A stretch of 64,000 nucleotides of DNA, taken from positions 372,001 through 436,000 of the forward strand of contig NZ_JAABOK010000001.1 in assembly GCF_009928525.1 (NCBI RefSeq). Reading direction: 5' to 3'. Below, piece after piece: positions 27,801 to 35,918 of the stretch. A program made the translations under genes and the position numbers. The DNA is from Chitinophaga solisilvae. Lineage in GTDB: Bacteria > Bacteroidota > Bacteroidia > Chitinophagales > Chitinophagaceae. Position 1 is the first letter of the stretch. Each line of letters opens with the position of its first letter. The notes beneath the pieces were generated by a model that did not search any database, was not told the origin of the DNA, and saw only the letters and a list, made by a program, of their open reading frames with translations.

Positions 27801-27960
27801 GCTGATCGTATCCGGCCGTAACCTGGTAACTATCAGCAACTACAGCGGTATGGATCCTGAATCTGCCGCCAACCTGAACGATCCTTTAAGAAGAGGTCTG
27901 GATCTGAACAACTTCCCGAACTTTAAATCAGTACAGGTAGGATTAACTGCAGGTTTCTAA
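24832..27960 (+). CDS. SusC/RagA family TonB-linked outer-membrane protein
   Basis: 1042 residues. A signal peptide (ends GLAAQ) is followed by a carboxypeptidase-regulatory-like domain (about 24-100, TVSGKVTDATDNSPIPGVSVNIKG), the plug (AIVGKVAGAQISS, ILLRGINTL, PMIMVDGIQ, RIEVIQGSAAATLYGAQGANGVI) and a long beta barrel ending in SVQVGLTAGF. SusC proteins import oligosaccharides or peptides with the lipoprotein SusD as lid. Translation may begin at 24832 or two codons later at 24838 (MKKALLFF). No carbohydrate-active enzyme is next to it, so the ligand is unknown. SusD follows 35 bases downstream. Confidence 0.96.
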   Translation: MPMKKALLFFLSVLMFTGLAAQNRTVSGKVTDATDNSPIPGVSVNIKGSNAGTVTGPDGSFKLQVAENATLTFSFIGYESQELKAGGRLTVALKKDLKALQEVVVTGVGTATDKRKVAIAVEAISAKDLPKVPAGSIDQAIVGKVAGAQISSISGQPGQQAAILLRGINTLGSTQPMIMVDGIQVNAGGNVNGSGGNLSSRLSDLDLSNVDRIEVIQGSAAATLYGAQGANGVIQIFTKKGAKNSRPKVTVNSRLSIDNAIVGDLSKAKNHFFNTDNEGNIVDGRGKRLQMTETGAWAQPGIPAITGELLNNKPYKEQTYDQVKQVMRKNVLTTNNNISITGGGPSSDYLFSASNLNQESVITGSYNRTNLTANIGVELFKNFTIRNVTQVVYSNNSTGGITGRNNIYSGLASAITSRQFWDLTYRDAAGNYVANPEGQNSVNPFYTYQFRDNNSKTTRVVENINLNYKFPKFVEVDYKFGIDNYRYDFTDFIKYQLSVKTPGPGLDPRAGQLTFDRDNETLTNSLLSVYVKTDFQKDFGWKIPIQTSTQLAYDWRKRVYQNVQSIGTGFAEFPPYSLSTANTRTASQDETHFTTYGYMINQRIDYGSLFGVSGGVRIDYSSAFGAGSSAFVFPRGDAYFRLGELLKSATVYELKLRGAYGQAGTQPGSYDRRITFNSGQIGDNSYLSVKTTAQNPLLNVQVSRETEAGMDLGLDLHSNSWLQRINLSATYWKRTSQDVIYDIDLQPSIGSGNIKTNGITIKGSGFQFSLDADMYSSRSFDWKFGVRFGQQRSIIDNISNHSDIAIGSGGSGQFVLREKETVGAFFGKKALSSVDQLGPNGKPYIPDADQGKYTVVNGMVVNKTTKAVQFTTDQVAIGDPTPKFNITFTNSFTLYKNLNLSFQVDWVYGHDIYNQTKQWMYRDLIHSDLDKEITVDGKTGAFVGYYNSLYNTNTTNSFFVEKGSFARLRDLSLSYDFARVLRGNLFSQLQLIVSGRNLVTISNYSGMDPESAANLNDPLRRGLDLNNFPNFKSVQVGLTAGF

Positions 27961-27995
27961 ACAGCAGGAGTTTGAAAAACTTAAATAGCAACAAC

Positions 27996-29582
27996 ATGAA
28001 AAGAACATTATATATACTTACTACATTAATATTGCTATCGGGCATAAATGCATGTAAGAAATCCAGCCTGGACTTACTGAACCCGAATGAGCCGGGTATG
28101 CTGGCATTGCAGACGGAAGAAGGTATGAAACGTGCCGGCCTGGGTGTTTACGATAAATTCGGCACCCGTTACTGGTGGTATGCGCTCACCTATCATGACG
28201 TAATGGGCGACTCTTACTTTGCGTCTGTAGGTAACTTCTCTTTCCGGTGGACCAACCAGGTAGCTACCATTACCCTGAGCAACGGTACTGTTTTAACACC
28301 GCCGCAGGGAGGTTCGCAGGTAACAGAACTGCGCAACAGGAACAGCCGCGCCTTCGGTACAGAAAATGTTTTCTATAACGAATGGCTGGCCATGTACCTG
28401 GTAAACAACCAGGCTAACCTGCTGCTGCAGGCCGTTGAAGACCCGGCGCTTAAACTGAGCGGTAATGTGGATGTCAAGAAAAATGTGTTCCGGGCATGGA
28501 GCTACTGGTGGAAAGGATTCGCCTACTCCAGGATCGGTTCCCTGTATGCGGCCGGTATCGTTACCGACGAATTTGCCAAATCAAATAATAATTACATTTC
28601 CCGTCAGAAGATGATCGAAGAAGCCAACAAAAACTTCGATAAAGCTATCGCGGCCCTGACAGCTATTCCAACAAGCGCCGGTTCCGATTATGACAATGTA
28701 ATGAAAGCGGTGGTGCCTACCCTTGGCGTTGATAAGGGCGGCGTTATCACAGCACAGCAATGGATCCGTCATATGACTACTTACAAGGCCAGAAACCTGC
28801 TCGTGAATAAGACCGTGAGCGAAATGGGTGCGGCAGACTGGAACGCCCTGCTGACACTGACAGCCGGTGGTATCCAGGCAACAGACAGGAGTTTCGTGAT
28901 GCGTTCTGCAGAGCAAAACGACCTGGTTGGCCAGACCGCCTGGCAGCCTTACCGTTCCCTGATTAAATGGACATTTATCAGCGAGCGCCTGGTGCAGGAC
29001 TTTAAAGCAGGTGATCAGAGAAAGGAAAGGAACTTCTATGTATCCGCTTCTCCAACTATCAACAGCCAGGGCCGCGGGTTTCAGTACAGCACCCGTTATG
29101 AATTCATTCCTGTTGAAGATGGTGGAGATTACTCTTCCTACGAACCTGGAAGAGCGGTTATTGCCATAGCCTGCAGCTATGAAGAAAATATGCTGATGAA
29201 AGCAGAAGCACTTATCAAACTGGGGCAGCTCGATGAAGGACTGAAGAAGATAGATTCTGTCAGAACATATCAGAATGCAGAGCTGCCGGCAGTTGCAGGC
29301 ACCAGCCTGACAGCTGAACAGGCGTATGAAGAGCTGCGCCGCGAAAGAAGAGTAGGGCTGCTCAACAAGAACGTATCCTTCTATGATGCCCGCAGATGGG
29401 GGGTAATTAAACCGCTCAGCCAGGGCGGCGGAAGAAAAGGCGCTGTGGTATTAGGTCCGGGCGGTGTGCTGGATACCAATGCCACACTGGACTACAACTA
29501 TCTCAGCTATTGGGATGTTCCGCTGAATGAAATTGATTTCAACAACCCGGGCAGCGGTTCCGCGCCTGTGGTAGGCAACTGA
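27996..29582 (+). CDS. SusD/RagB family nutrient-binding outer-membrane lipoprotein
   Basis: 528 residues with a lipoprotein signal (LLSGINAC, lipidated Cys at 20) and the helical TPR-like core of SusD proteins. Typical features are EWLAMYLVNNQANLLLQAVED early, YEENMLMKAEALIKLGQLDEGLKKIDSVRTYQ late and ELRRERRVGLLNKNVSFYDARRWG near the end. It works as the lid of the SusC channel encoded 35 bases upstream. The ATG at 27996 begins the signal peptide; the earlier TTG is unlikely. A strong terminator follows, so this is a two-gene unit without enzymes. Confidence 0.95.
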   Translation: MKRTLYILTTLILLSGINACKKSSLDLLNPNEPGMLALQTEEGMKRAGLGVYDKFGTRYWWYALTYHDVMGDSYFASVGNFSFRWTNQVATITLSNGTVLTPPQGGSQVTELRNRNSRAFGTENVFYNEWLAMYLVNNQANLLLQAVEDPALKLSGNVDVKKNVFRAWSYWWKGFAYSRIGSLYAAGIVTDEFAKSNNNYISRQKMIEEANKNFDKAIAALTAIPTSAGSDYDNVMKAVVPTLGVDKGGVITAQQWIRHMTTYKARNLLVNKTVSEMGAADWNALLTLTAGGIQATDRSFVMRSAEQNDLVGQTAWQPYRSLIKWTFISERLVQDFKAGDQRKERNFYVSASPTINSQGRGFQYSTRYEFIPVEDGGDYSSYEPGRAVIAIACSYEENMLMKAEALIKLGQLDEGLKKIDSVRTYQNAELPAVAGTSLTAEQAYEELRRERRVGLLNKNVSFYDARRWGVIKPLSQGGGRKGAVVLGPGGVLDTNATLDYNYLSYWDVPLNEIDFNNPGSGSAPVVGN

Positions 29583-29617
29583 TCCGGCATTCATCTCTTG
29601 GATTATAACTCCAGAAG

Positions 29618-29656
29618 AAGAGCTGCTGCGCATAGCGCAGCAGCTCTTTTATTTTC
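29618..29656 (+). terminator. Rho-independent terminator of SusCD pair 1
   Basis: The perfect 13-base stem aagagctgctgcg/cgcagcagctctt (29618-29630 and 29636-29648) has a 5-base loop followed by a T-rich run. Confidence 0.85.
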
Positions 29657-29746
29657 AGCTGATCCTGCCCGGGACATGTGGTTGCGACGCTGTAATTAGG
29701 CAGGTATCCTCATAATCTTTATTTTTATGCTATACACGCGTAGCCC

Positions 29747-31093
29747 ATGAATAATAAACCAGGTGAAATCCGTTTTATCCGTATTGTCAGGTTATTCCTG
29801 GAAAGAAGATTCAATCTGCATATAGAAAAAGCAGATGAGAAAGAAGTCATCACCTCCATCCGGAAGAATACGGAGTTTAAAGGCGCCAACCTGTGGACCC
29901 TCATCTTCGCCATCTTCATCGCGTCTATCGGGCTGAATGTAAACGCTACGGCGGTTATTATCGGCGCGATGCTGATATCTCCGCTGATGGGGCCTATTAT
30001 GGGAATAGGGCTGGGGCTGGGCATCTTCGATATTGAGCTGCTGAAGAAGGGCGGCCGGAATTTACTGATCGCCACCGTTATTTCTATTGCCACGTCCACC
30101 CTGTATTTCTGGATTACCCCGTTACATGAGGCCCAGTCTGAACTGTTGGCCCGTACCACGCCTTCTGTGTGGGATGTGTTTATCGCCTTCTTCGGGGGCC
30201 TGGCGGGTATTGTGGCTACTACCCGGAAGGAAAAAAGTAATGTCATCCCCGGGGTAGCTATTGCCACGGCATTGATGCCGCCGTTATGCACAGCCGGTTT
30301 CGGGCTGGCTTCCGGCAATATTTTTTATTTTCTGGGCGCGTTATACCTCTATTTTATCAACAGTGTATTTATCTGCCTGGGTACCTTTCTGATTATCCGC
30401 CTGCTGCGGTTTAAGAAACATCAGTATGAAAATCCGCGGTATCGCAGGAAAGTAGTCCGTTATATCCTCCTCATTGTTTTCATTACTGTAGTGCCCAGCA
30501 TTTACCTCACGTTGCGTATCGTTGAGAAAAGCATATTTGAAAACAATGCGCAGAAATTTGTCCGCGAGAATTTTGATTTCAGAAATACCCAGGTGGTCAA
30601 CAGAAGTTTTTCCTATCAGCCCCGGAACAGCGTGATAGACCTGCTGCTGATCGGCGCTGAGCTGAGTGATTCAGCTGTACAGGCAATACAGGCGAAAATG
30701 CCGGCTTACCACCTGCCGTATACCCGACTGATAGTGCGGCAGGGATTGAATGCCAGACAGGAAATAGATTTCTCGCAGATCAAAGCCAGTATCCTGCAGG
30801 ATGTGTTCCGGAATGACAGCGCCACCGCTTCTGCTAATGCGGCCAATGTACGGGAGACTGCCATGCCTGATATTACCGACGAATTAAAAGCACTGGTAGC
30901 CGGTTTCAGGTACTATGCGGCGTCGCCGATGCTGTTCCGGCAACCCGGTAAAACTATCCCGGATACCGTGATGGTAGTGATGCTGGGTACGGGCAGACCG
31001 CTGCCGGTTGCCGAAAAAATAAAACTGGAAAGCTGGATCAAAAGCAGGCTGGCAGCGGATTCTGTGAGCCTGGTGCTGCAGGTAAGAAAATAG
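29747..31093 (+). CDS. DUF389 family membrane protein
   Basis: 448 residues. The N-terminal 230 residues hold the DUF389 core with about six membrane helices and the signature ATAVIIGAMLISPLMGPIMG, followed by GVAIATALMPPLCTAGFGLA. The C-terminal half is a soluble region of about 200 residues with one more helix near 235-255 (YILLIVFITVVPSIYLTL), as in the long form of the family. The function of DUF389 proteins is not established. The gene stands alone and ends 4 bases from the convergent methyltransferase gene. Confidence 0.92.
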   Translation: MNNKPGEIRFIRIVRLFLERRFNLHIEKADEKEVITSIRKNTEFKGANLWTLIFAIFIASIGLNVNATAVIIGAMLISPLMGPIMGIGLGLGIFDIELLKKGGRNLLIATVISIATSTLYFWITPLHEAQSELLARTTPSVWDVFIAFFGGLAGIVATTRKEKSNVIPGVAIATALMPPLCTAGFGLASGNIFYFLGALYLYFINSVFICLGTFLIIRLLRFKKHQYENPRYRRKVVRYILLIVFITVVPSIYLTLRIVEKSIFENNAQKFVRENFDFRNTQVVNRSFSYQPRNSVIDLLLIGAELSDSAVQAIQAKMPAYHLPYTRLIVRQGLNARQEIDFSQIKASILQDVFRNDSATASANAANVRETAMPDITDELKALVAGFRYYAASPMLFRQPGKTIPDTVMVVMLGTGRPLPVAEKIKLESWIKSRLAADSVSLVLQVRK

Positions 31094-31097
31094 CGCT

Positions 31098-31622
31098 TCA
31101 CGCACTGATCAGTGCTGCATACATATTGCCCGATCTGTATCGGGAGGGTCTTTCTCCCAGTTTCTCCGCCTGTGTCCATCCTGCCTGGCGGAAAAGATGC
31201 TTCAGCGCCTCAAATCTGACCGGAAATGGTACCCACGGGTTAGCAGCACTGGTATCGTATTCCACGATGATAAACTGCCCGGAAGGTGGCAACAAACGCG
31301 TCAGCCGTTGTAACAGGGTGGCCTTGTCAGCCACGTAATGCAGGGAGTTGGCCATCATGATCCCCTGCAATCCTTTAATATCCGGGTCTTTTTTCTCTAT
31401 GTCCAGCTGCTGTGTAATGATGGGTATCTGTTGCGGATCGGGGTGCGGGCCTAATATTACGGGCATTTTATCAATGGCGTAAATGCTGCTGCCGGCGGGC
31501 AGCAGATGAGCCAGTGCGAACGTAAACAACCCGCTGCCACAGCCAATATCTGCCCATGTTCCGGCAGATGGCCGGCAGGCCGGCTGCCCGCTGATAAGTG
31601 TGATCGCTTCCTGTAATTCCAT
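31098..31622 (-). CDS. SAM-dependent methyltransferase
   Basis: 174 residues with AdoMet motif I WADIGCGSGLFTFALA, the acidic residue in IYAIDKM and motif IV-like GIMMANSLHYV. It is small for a class I methyltransferase but the core appears complete. It follows the ECF42-type sigma factor gene by 6 bases on the same strand and is probably the third gene of that operon. Confidence 0.9.
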   Translation of the reverse strand: MELQEAITLISGQPACRPSAGTWADIGCGSGLFTFALAHLLPAGSSIYAIDKMPVILGPHPDPQQIPIITQQLDIEKKDPDIKGLQGIMMANSLHYVADKATLLQRLTRLLPPSGQFIIVEYDTSAANPWVPFPVRFEALKHLFRQAGWTQAEKLGERPSRYRSGNMYAALISA

Positions 31623-31628
31623 ATACGG

Positions 31629-32879
31629 TTAGTGCTGCAGTCCCTGCAGCCGGGATATTTCTCCGGAAAGTGTTTTCTTCTCTGCCGCGGATTTTGTGAG
31701 CCGGATAGCCCTGGTGTAATGCGCCACCGCTGCCGGAACATCTGTAGCGGCATACAGGTAGCCCAGCAGGGCATGATAGTAGCTGTTGCCCTCCAGCTGC
31801 AGCTGTGTGGCTTCTTCAATACCTGCCCTGTTCCCGTACACCCTGGCATAGGCGAAGGTCCTGTTCAGCGCGGTCATGGGTGAATATTCAATGAGAATAA
31901 GTTCATTGTACAGCTGCAGGATATGTTCCCACTTCTGCGGATCGGAGGGAACGGTGTGCCACCAGGCAATTCCGGCTTCCAGCTGGTATTTGGATAAGGT
32001 ATCGCCGGAGCAGGCCTGCACGAGGTAATAGTTCCCCCTGGCAATCAGTTCCTTGTTCCACAGTTCCTGGTCCTGCTGCTCAAAGAGAATGGTATCGCCG
32101 GTAGCGGAGGAGCGTGCCTCGAACCTTGAACTCTGAAAGCACATCAGCGCCAGCAGGGCATGGGCCTGCGTAGTGGCGGTGAGCGGGTTTTCTGTCAGTA
32201 TCAGCGCCAGCCGCATAGCTTCGGAACAGAGGTCTTTGCGGATGAGATGATTGCCTGACTGAGAATAGTAACCTTCGTTGAACAGCAGGTACAGCGTACG
32301 CAATACTGTGTCCAGCCTGGATTGTATGGTTGCCGCATCGGGTTGCTGTATCCGGAAGTTATCTTCCCGCAGCGTAGCTCTGGCGCGTTGCAGCCGTTTT
32401 TTGACCGTCTCTGTTTTCGCAAGAAAAGCATCCGCCATCTCTTCTACACTGAATCCGCAAAGGATCTGCAGGGCCAGGCATATCTGCGCTTCGGTTGAAT
32501 TAGCCGGATTGCATACTGCAAAAATCATGGCCAGCTGGCTGTCAGCAATAGTCTGCTGTGAAAAATCAAATTCCTGTGCAGCCTGCGTTTCATCAGGAGC
32601 CACTGCATGCCTGATTTTTGTTTCAAAAAGATGATGTCTTTTGAGATAATCCTTAGCTTTATTTTTCGCCACCGTATACAGCCAGGCGGAAGGATTCTCC
32701 GGAACCCCGTTTGTATTCCAGGTTTCAGCTGCTTTCAGGAATGTTTCGCTGACAATATCTTCCGCTATCTCTATATGCTGAAGGCCAAAATGACGGAACA
32801 AAACGGCCGTCATTCTGGCGTATTCCAGCCTGAACAGGTGAGGCAGAAAGCCCGGATCGCTGGTGTTTATGGATGTCAT
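31629..32879 (-). CDS. ECF sigma factor, ECF42 type (SigJ-like, C-terminal TPR extension)
   Basis: 416 residues. Sigma region 2 (about 15-85) contains IEIAEDIVSETFLKAAETW and PSAWLYTVAKNKAKDYLKR; region 4 (about 125-185) contains SVEEMADAFLAKTETVKKRLQRAR. A long C-terminal extension of about 230 residues, with RTLYLLFNEGYYSQSG and ALNRTFAYARVYG, is typical of ECF42. This group has no anti-sigma factor and is genetically linked to DGPF/YCII proteins, as here: the start overlaps the stop of the DGPF gene by 4 bases. The extension is thought to control activity. Confidence 0.93.
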   Translation of the reverse strand: MTSINTSDPGFLPHLFRLEYARMTAVLFRHFGLQHIEIAEDIVSETFLKAAETWNTNGVPENPSAWLYTVAKNKAKDYLKRHHLFETKIRHAVAPDETQAAQEFDFSQQTIADSQLAMIFAVCNPANSTEAQICLALQILCGFSVEEMADAFLAKTETVKKRLQRARATLREDNFRIQQPDAATIQSRLDTVLRTLYLLFNEGYYSQSGNHLIRKDLCSEAMRLALILTENPLTATTQAHALLALMCFQSSRFEARSSATGDTILFEQQDQELWNKELIARGNYYLVQACSGDTLSKYQLEAGIAWWHTVPSDPQKWEHILQLYNELILIEYSPMTALNRTFAYARVYGNRAGIEEATQLQLEGNSYYHALLGYLYAATDVPAAVAHYTRAIRLTKSAAEKKTLSGEISRLQGLQH

Positions 32880-33229
32880 GGACGATGATCCCCTTCTTCC
32901 GGACCCAGGATGGCTCTTACTTCAATATTACCTCCATCTTTCAGGATAGGATTATTCCTGGCCAGTTCTATCGCTTCTTCAATGGTGGCCGTTTTCACAA
33001 TCATATATCCGCTGATATACTCCTTGATCTCGGTGTATGGCCCGTCTGTTACCACATTTCCCGGTCTGATGGTTTTCGCATTACCGGCAGACAACCGGTT
33101 GCCCTTATCCGCCAGCCTGTTGCGGGCTGCAATACCACCCATCCAGTTCATCCGCTCCTGCAGCTGCTCCTGCGAAGGATTATCATGCGGATTGGTACTG
33201 TTTCTGAAAATCAAAATGAACTCTTTCAT
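32876..33229 (-). CDS. DGPF/YCII-related protein, ECF42 partner
   Basis: 117 residues with the YCII-like ferredoxin fold. The family motif is present as VVTDGPYTEIKEYISGYMIV, followed by IEEAIELARNNPILKDGGNIEVRAI. DGPF proteins are conserved neighbours of ECF42 sigma factors and are often their targets or modulators. The gene overlaps the sigma factor gene by 4 bases. Upstream lies a long hairpin that ends the AraC gene, so this gene should head its own operon. Confidence 0.93.
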   Translation of the reverse strand: MKEFILIFRNSTNPHDNPSQEQLQERMNWMGGIAARNRLADKGNRLSAGNAKTIRPGNVVTDGPYTEIKEYISGYMIVKTATIEEAIELARNNPILKDGGNIEVRAILGPEEGDHRP

Positions 33230-33298
33230 GATATGTTGTTTTATTCTCCCCTATAACGATTGATTCTTTGTAAGGGGGACAGGCAGGACGGGAAATTC

Positions 33299-33408
33299 AG
33301 GGATTTTGATATTTACGGATTTACGAATTTATTAAATGCAGCGGAGATCATTACGTACATCTCCGCTGCATTTAATAAATTCGTAAATCGGTAAATATCA
33401 AAATCCCT
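33299..33408 (-). terminator. Long hairpin after the AraC gene (50-base arms)
   Basis: Arms 33299-33348 and 33359-33408 are complementary with one mismatch and a 10-base loop. The right arm overlaps the last codons of the AraC gene. It resembles the family A and B hairpins in size but has a different outer sequence (gggattttgatatttac). Confidence 0.85.
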
Positions 33409-34273
33409 AAATTTTATATTCCTTCGGAGGTACGCCTGTTTGTTTCTTAAAGAAGCGGGTAAAATACGCGGCATCTTCAAAGCCAAGACTGGCGCCGATT
33501 TCCTTTATACTGAGCTGGTTGTGGTAAAGTTCCCGTCTGGCTTCCAATAGTATTCTGTCTGCGATGACCTGTCCGGCGGTTTTGCCGGTATATTTTTTGG
33601 CGAGGGCATTGAGCGTTCTGACCTGGGTATGAAGCAGGGAGGCATAATACCGGATAGCGTGTTCCCGGCGGAAATTTTTTTCGACCGCCGCTTTATAGTC
33701 TCGGAACAGCCGCAGATGCAGGTCCTTACCGGTGAGCTCCATGGATTGCTGGTTTCTTTTCAGCCGGCTGATATGCGTAAGGAGTATTTTGAGATAGGAG
33801 AGCAGGATACGTTCTTTATCTTCTTCTGTTACATGAAATTCTGCTTCCATTTTTCTGAACAGTTCTTCAAAGACCTGGTGGGTGGCGGAAGTAACTGCTA
33901 CCACGGGAGCTGCCTGGATGTTGTCAAAGAGCGGCAGCAGGTAATCCTCCTGGTCGCGGGCATCCGGGAAAAGGGCAGGCAGGAATTTGATCACATAGCC
34001 ATCAGCTTTGTCTTCCGGCCGGATCTGGTGCATTTGTCCGGGTGAAAGCAGGAACAGCACAGCACCTGCATACGGATACTCCATCATGTCGATATGATGG
34101 ATGCCCTTCCCTTTTTTCAGCCAGATGATTTCATAATACCCATGCCGGTGATTTTCTTCAAATTCGGCAATGGTACAGGCTTCCTCACTGAAAGCTGCGA
34201 TCTTCATATGTTGTATCTCCTGATCCGCGCAATGCTGCCGGATGTCGAAAACCGGAACCACTTTACTATTCAT
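33407..34273 (-). CDS. AraC family transcriptional regulator (cupin N-terminus)
   Basis: 288 residues. The cupin-type N-terminal domain (about 30-110) reads HRHGYYEIIWLKKGKGIHHID then LLSPGQMHQI. The C-terminal HTH pair ends LSIKEIGASLGFEDAAYFTRFFKKQTGVPPKEYK. The start at 34273 is preferred to 34312 because the cupin lead-in begins there. It is divergent from the tautomerase-SDR-SnoaL operon with a palindromic site in the spacer, so it probably regulates that operon. Confidence 0.93.
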   Translation of the reverse strand: MNSKVVPVFDIRQHCADQEIQHMKIAAFSEEACTIAEFEENHRHGYYEIIWLKKGKGIHHIDMMEYPYAGAVLFLLSPGQMHQIRPEDKADGYVIKFLPALFPDARDQEDYLLPLFDNIQAAPVVAVTSATHQVFEELFRKMEAEFHVTEEDKERILLSYLKILLTHISRLKRNQQSMELTGKDLHLRLFRDYKAAVEKNFRREHAIRYYASLLHTQVRTLNALAKKYTGKTAGQVIADRILLEARRELYHNQLSIKEIGASLGFEDAAYFTRFFKKQTGVPPKEYKI

Positions 34274-34326
34274 ACCTAAAAGTAAGGAAACATCCGCATT
34301 CCTTTTTTGCACAAAAGCGCATTTCT

Positions 34327-34360
34327 CCGGTACAAAAGGAAGGCTGTCTTTTTGTACCGG
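34327..34360. promoter_or_regulatory. Candidate operator: perfect 11-base inverted repeat
   Basis: ccggtacaaaa (34327-34337) and ttttgtaccgg (34350-34360) are exact inverted complements separated by 12 bases, in the 158-base spacer between the divergent AraC gene and the tautomerase operon. The spacing puts the half-sites about two helical turns apart, as expected for a regulator dimer. Confidence 0.55.
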
Positions 34361-34431
34361 TAATCTGTGCTTTTATCTATTCTTTACCTGCGGAATCAGG
34401 TGGATTTTTGCATCAGCAAACGATCAGAGAT

Positions 34432-34632
34432 ATGCCATTTGTAAACATTCACATCACCCGCGACGGGGTGTCAAAAGAACAGAAACAGCAGCTGATATCC
34501 GGCGTTACCCGGCTGCTGGAAGAGGTGCTGCAGAAATCGCCTGCGCTCACTTATATCATCATTACAGAAACAGATACCGACAACTGGGGTGTTGGCGGAG
34601 AACAGGTAACGGAAATGCGTAAACGAAAATAA
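34432..34632 (+). CDS. 4-oxalocrotonate tautomerase family protein
   Basis: 66 residues beginning MPFVNIHITRDGVSKEQKQQLISG, which is the classical 4-OT start with Pro1 exposed after removal of Met. The ATG at 34432 is fixed by this Pro; an earlier start would bury it. The C-terminal half (YIIITETDTDNWGVGGEQVTEMRKRK) includes the usual NWG segment. It probably carries out enol-keto tautomerisation, or a related promiscuous reaction. It is the first gene of a three-gene operon. Confidence 0.93.
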   Translation: MPFVNIHITRDGVSKEQKQQLISGVTRLLEEVLQKSPALTYIIITETDTDNWGVGGEQVTEMRKRK

Positions 34633-34641
34633 AACAGCCGT

Positions 34642-35385
34642 ATGAAAAGTAAGACAGTAATTGTAACCGGTGCTTCTACCGGTATTGGTAAAGCGATCAC
34701 ACAGTTTTTCCTGGAAAAGGGCGCTCATGTTATTATGAATGCTTCCGGGCGTGAAATGCTGGAGGCTACTTTCCGGGAGCTGGGCCAGCCGGCGGCGGCC
34801 CGCATCATTCCCGGTGATGTGAGCCTGAAATCAACGGGTGAGGAGTTGGTTGCCACCGCCCTGGACGCGTTCGGGAGCCTGGATGTATTAATCAACAATG
34901 CCGGGGTGTTTGCGCCGAAACCCTTCCTGGAGGTACAGGAAAGTGACCTGGACAGGTTCCTCCGCGTTAACCTGAAAGGTACTTTTTTCACTACGCAGGC
35001 GGCCATAAAAGCTATGCTGAGCCGCGACGGCGGCGCTGTTATCAACATCGGTACGGTACTGGCGGATCATGCTATCGGGGGCTTCCCCGCTTCTGCACCG
35101 GTAGCCAGCAAGGGAGCCATTCATGCGCTCACCCGTCAGCTGGCGGCAGAATTCGGGAAACAACAGATCCGGGTAAACACCATAGCGCCGGGCATTATCC
35201 GTACACCCCTGCAGGCAAAAATCGGGGTGGAAAATGCAGATACGCTCGCCGGTCTGCACCTGCTGCACCGTATCGGAGAAGGTAACCATGTGGCAGAAAC
35301 AGCCTGGATGCTGGCTAACAATACCTTTATCACCGGTGCTACCATTCCGGTTGACGGCGGACACACAGCGGGGCATCATTTTTAA
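34642..35385 (+). CDS. SDR family protein lacking the catalytic tyrosine
   Basis: 247 residues with an intact Rossmann core: TGASTGIG (9-16), NNAG (85-88), and the C-terminal VNTIAPGIIRTPL and GATIPVDGGHTA. The active site is unusual. At the position of the YxxxK tyrosine there is P153 (SAPVASKG, with K157), and T138 stands near the expected Ser. Unless another residue substitutes, classical oxidoreductase chemistry is unlikely; binding or a different reaction is possible. The gene lies 9 bases after the tautomerase gene and 21 before the SnoaL-like gene. Confidence 0.9.
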   Translation: MKSKTVIVTGASTGIGKAITQFFLEKGAHVIMNASGREMLEATFRELGQPAAARIIPGDVSLKSTGEELVATALDAFGSLDVLINNAGVFAPKPFLEVQESDLDRFLRVNLKGTFFTTQAAIKAMLSRDGGAVINIGTVLADHAIGGFPASAPVASKGAIHALTRQLAAEFGKQQIRVNTIAPGIIRTPLQAKIGVENADTLAGLHLLHRIGEGNHVAETAWMLANNTFITGATIPVDGGHTAGHHF

Positions 35386-35406
35386 TACCTGACAAACAAT
35401 CATTCT

Positions 35407-35757
35407 ATGTTATCGGAATTACAACAGGTGCTGGAAGATTATCAGCAGGGCATCTTTCAGGGAGACACCAACCGGCTTAAAAATGCCTTTCATCCCCAGG
35501 CCCTGCTGGCAGGGGATATTAATGGCGCTGAATATTTTAAAACGGTAGCAGAATACCTGGAAATAGTCAGCAACCGTAAAAGCCCCCGGGAAAACGGAGA
35601 ACCCTTCCGCATGAAGGTCATACACACCGAAATGCTGGGCAACAATGCCATCGTTAAACTGCATGTTCCGATACTGGGCTACAATTACACGGACTATCTT
35701 TCACTTGCTGTGATAGGAGGGAGGTGGCAGATAGTGAGTAAGGTTTTTGCACAATAA
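35407..35757 (+). CDS. Lumazine-binding-like/SnoaL-like protein
   Basis: 116 residues with an NTF2-like fold: LEDYQQGIFQGDTNRLKNAFHPQALL, a middle FKTVAEYLEIVSN helix, then IVKLHVPILGYNYTDYLSLAVIGGRWQIVSKVF. The pattern matches the putative lumazine-binding family common with AraC regulators and SDRs. It is the last gene of the tautomerase operon. The enzymatic role is unknown; it may bind the same metabolite as its neighbours. Confidence 0.88.
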   Translation: MLSELQQVLEDYQQGIFQGDTNRLKNAFHPQALLAGDINGAEYFKTVAEYLEIVSNRKSPRENGEPFRMKVIHTEMLGNNAIVKLHVPILGYNYTDYLSLAVIGGRWQIVSKVFAQ

Positions 35758-35791
35758 CTATCGTGCAAAAATTAGGTATGTAGAAGATAAG

Positions 35792-35918
35792 ATTGGTTAT
35801 TTGAGATTTGGTTATTTGAGATTTTGTACCCAATCATAATATTCTTTTGTACCAATAAGTACAAGGGAGATAATGATTGGGTACAAAATCTCAAATAACC
35901 AAATCTCAAATAACCAAT
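35792..35918. repeat. Long hairpin, family B copy 3
   Basis: Arms 35792-35837 and 35873-35918 are perfectly complementary over 46 bases. Each arm contains the unit ggttatttgagattt twice, then the inner word gtacccaatcat. A smaller stem (cttttgtacc/gtacaagg) is possible inside the loop. It lies between the convergent SnoaL-like and DUF3472-type genes. Confidence 0.92.
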
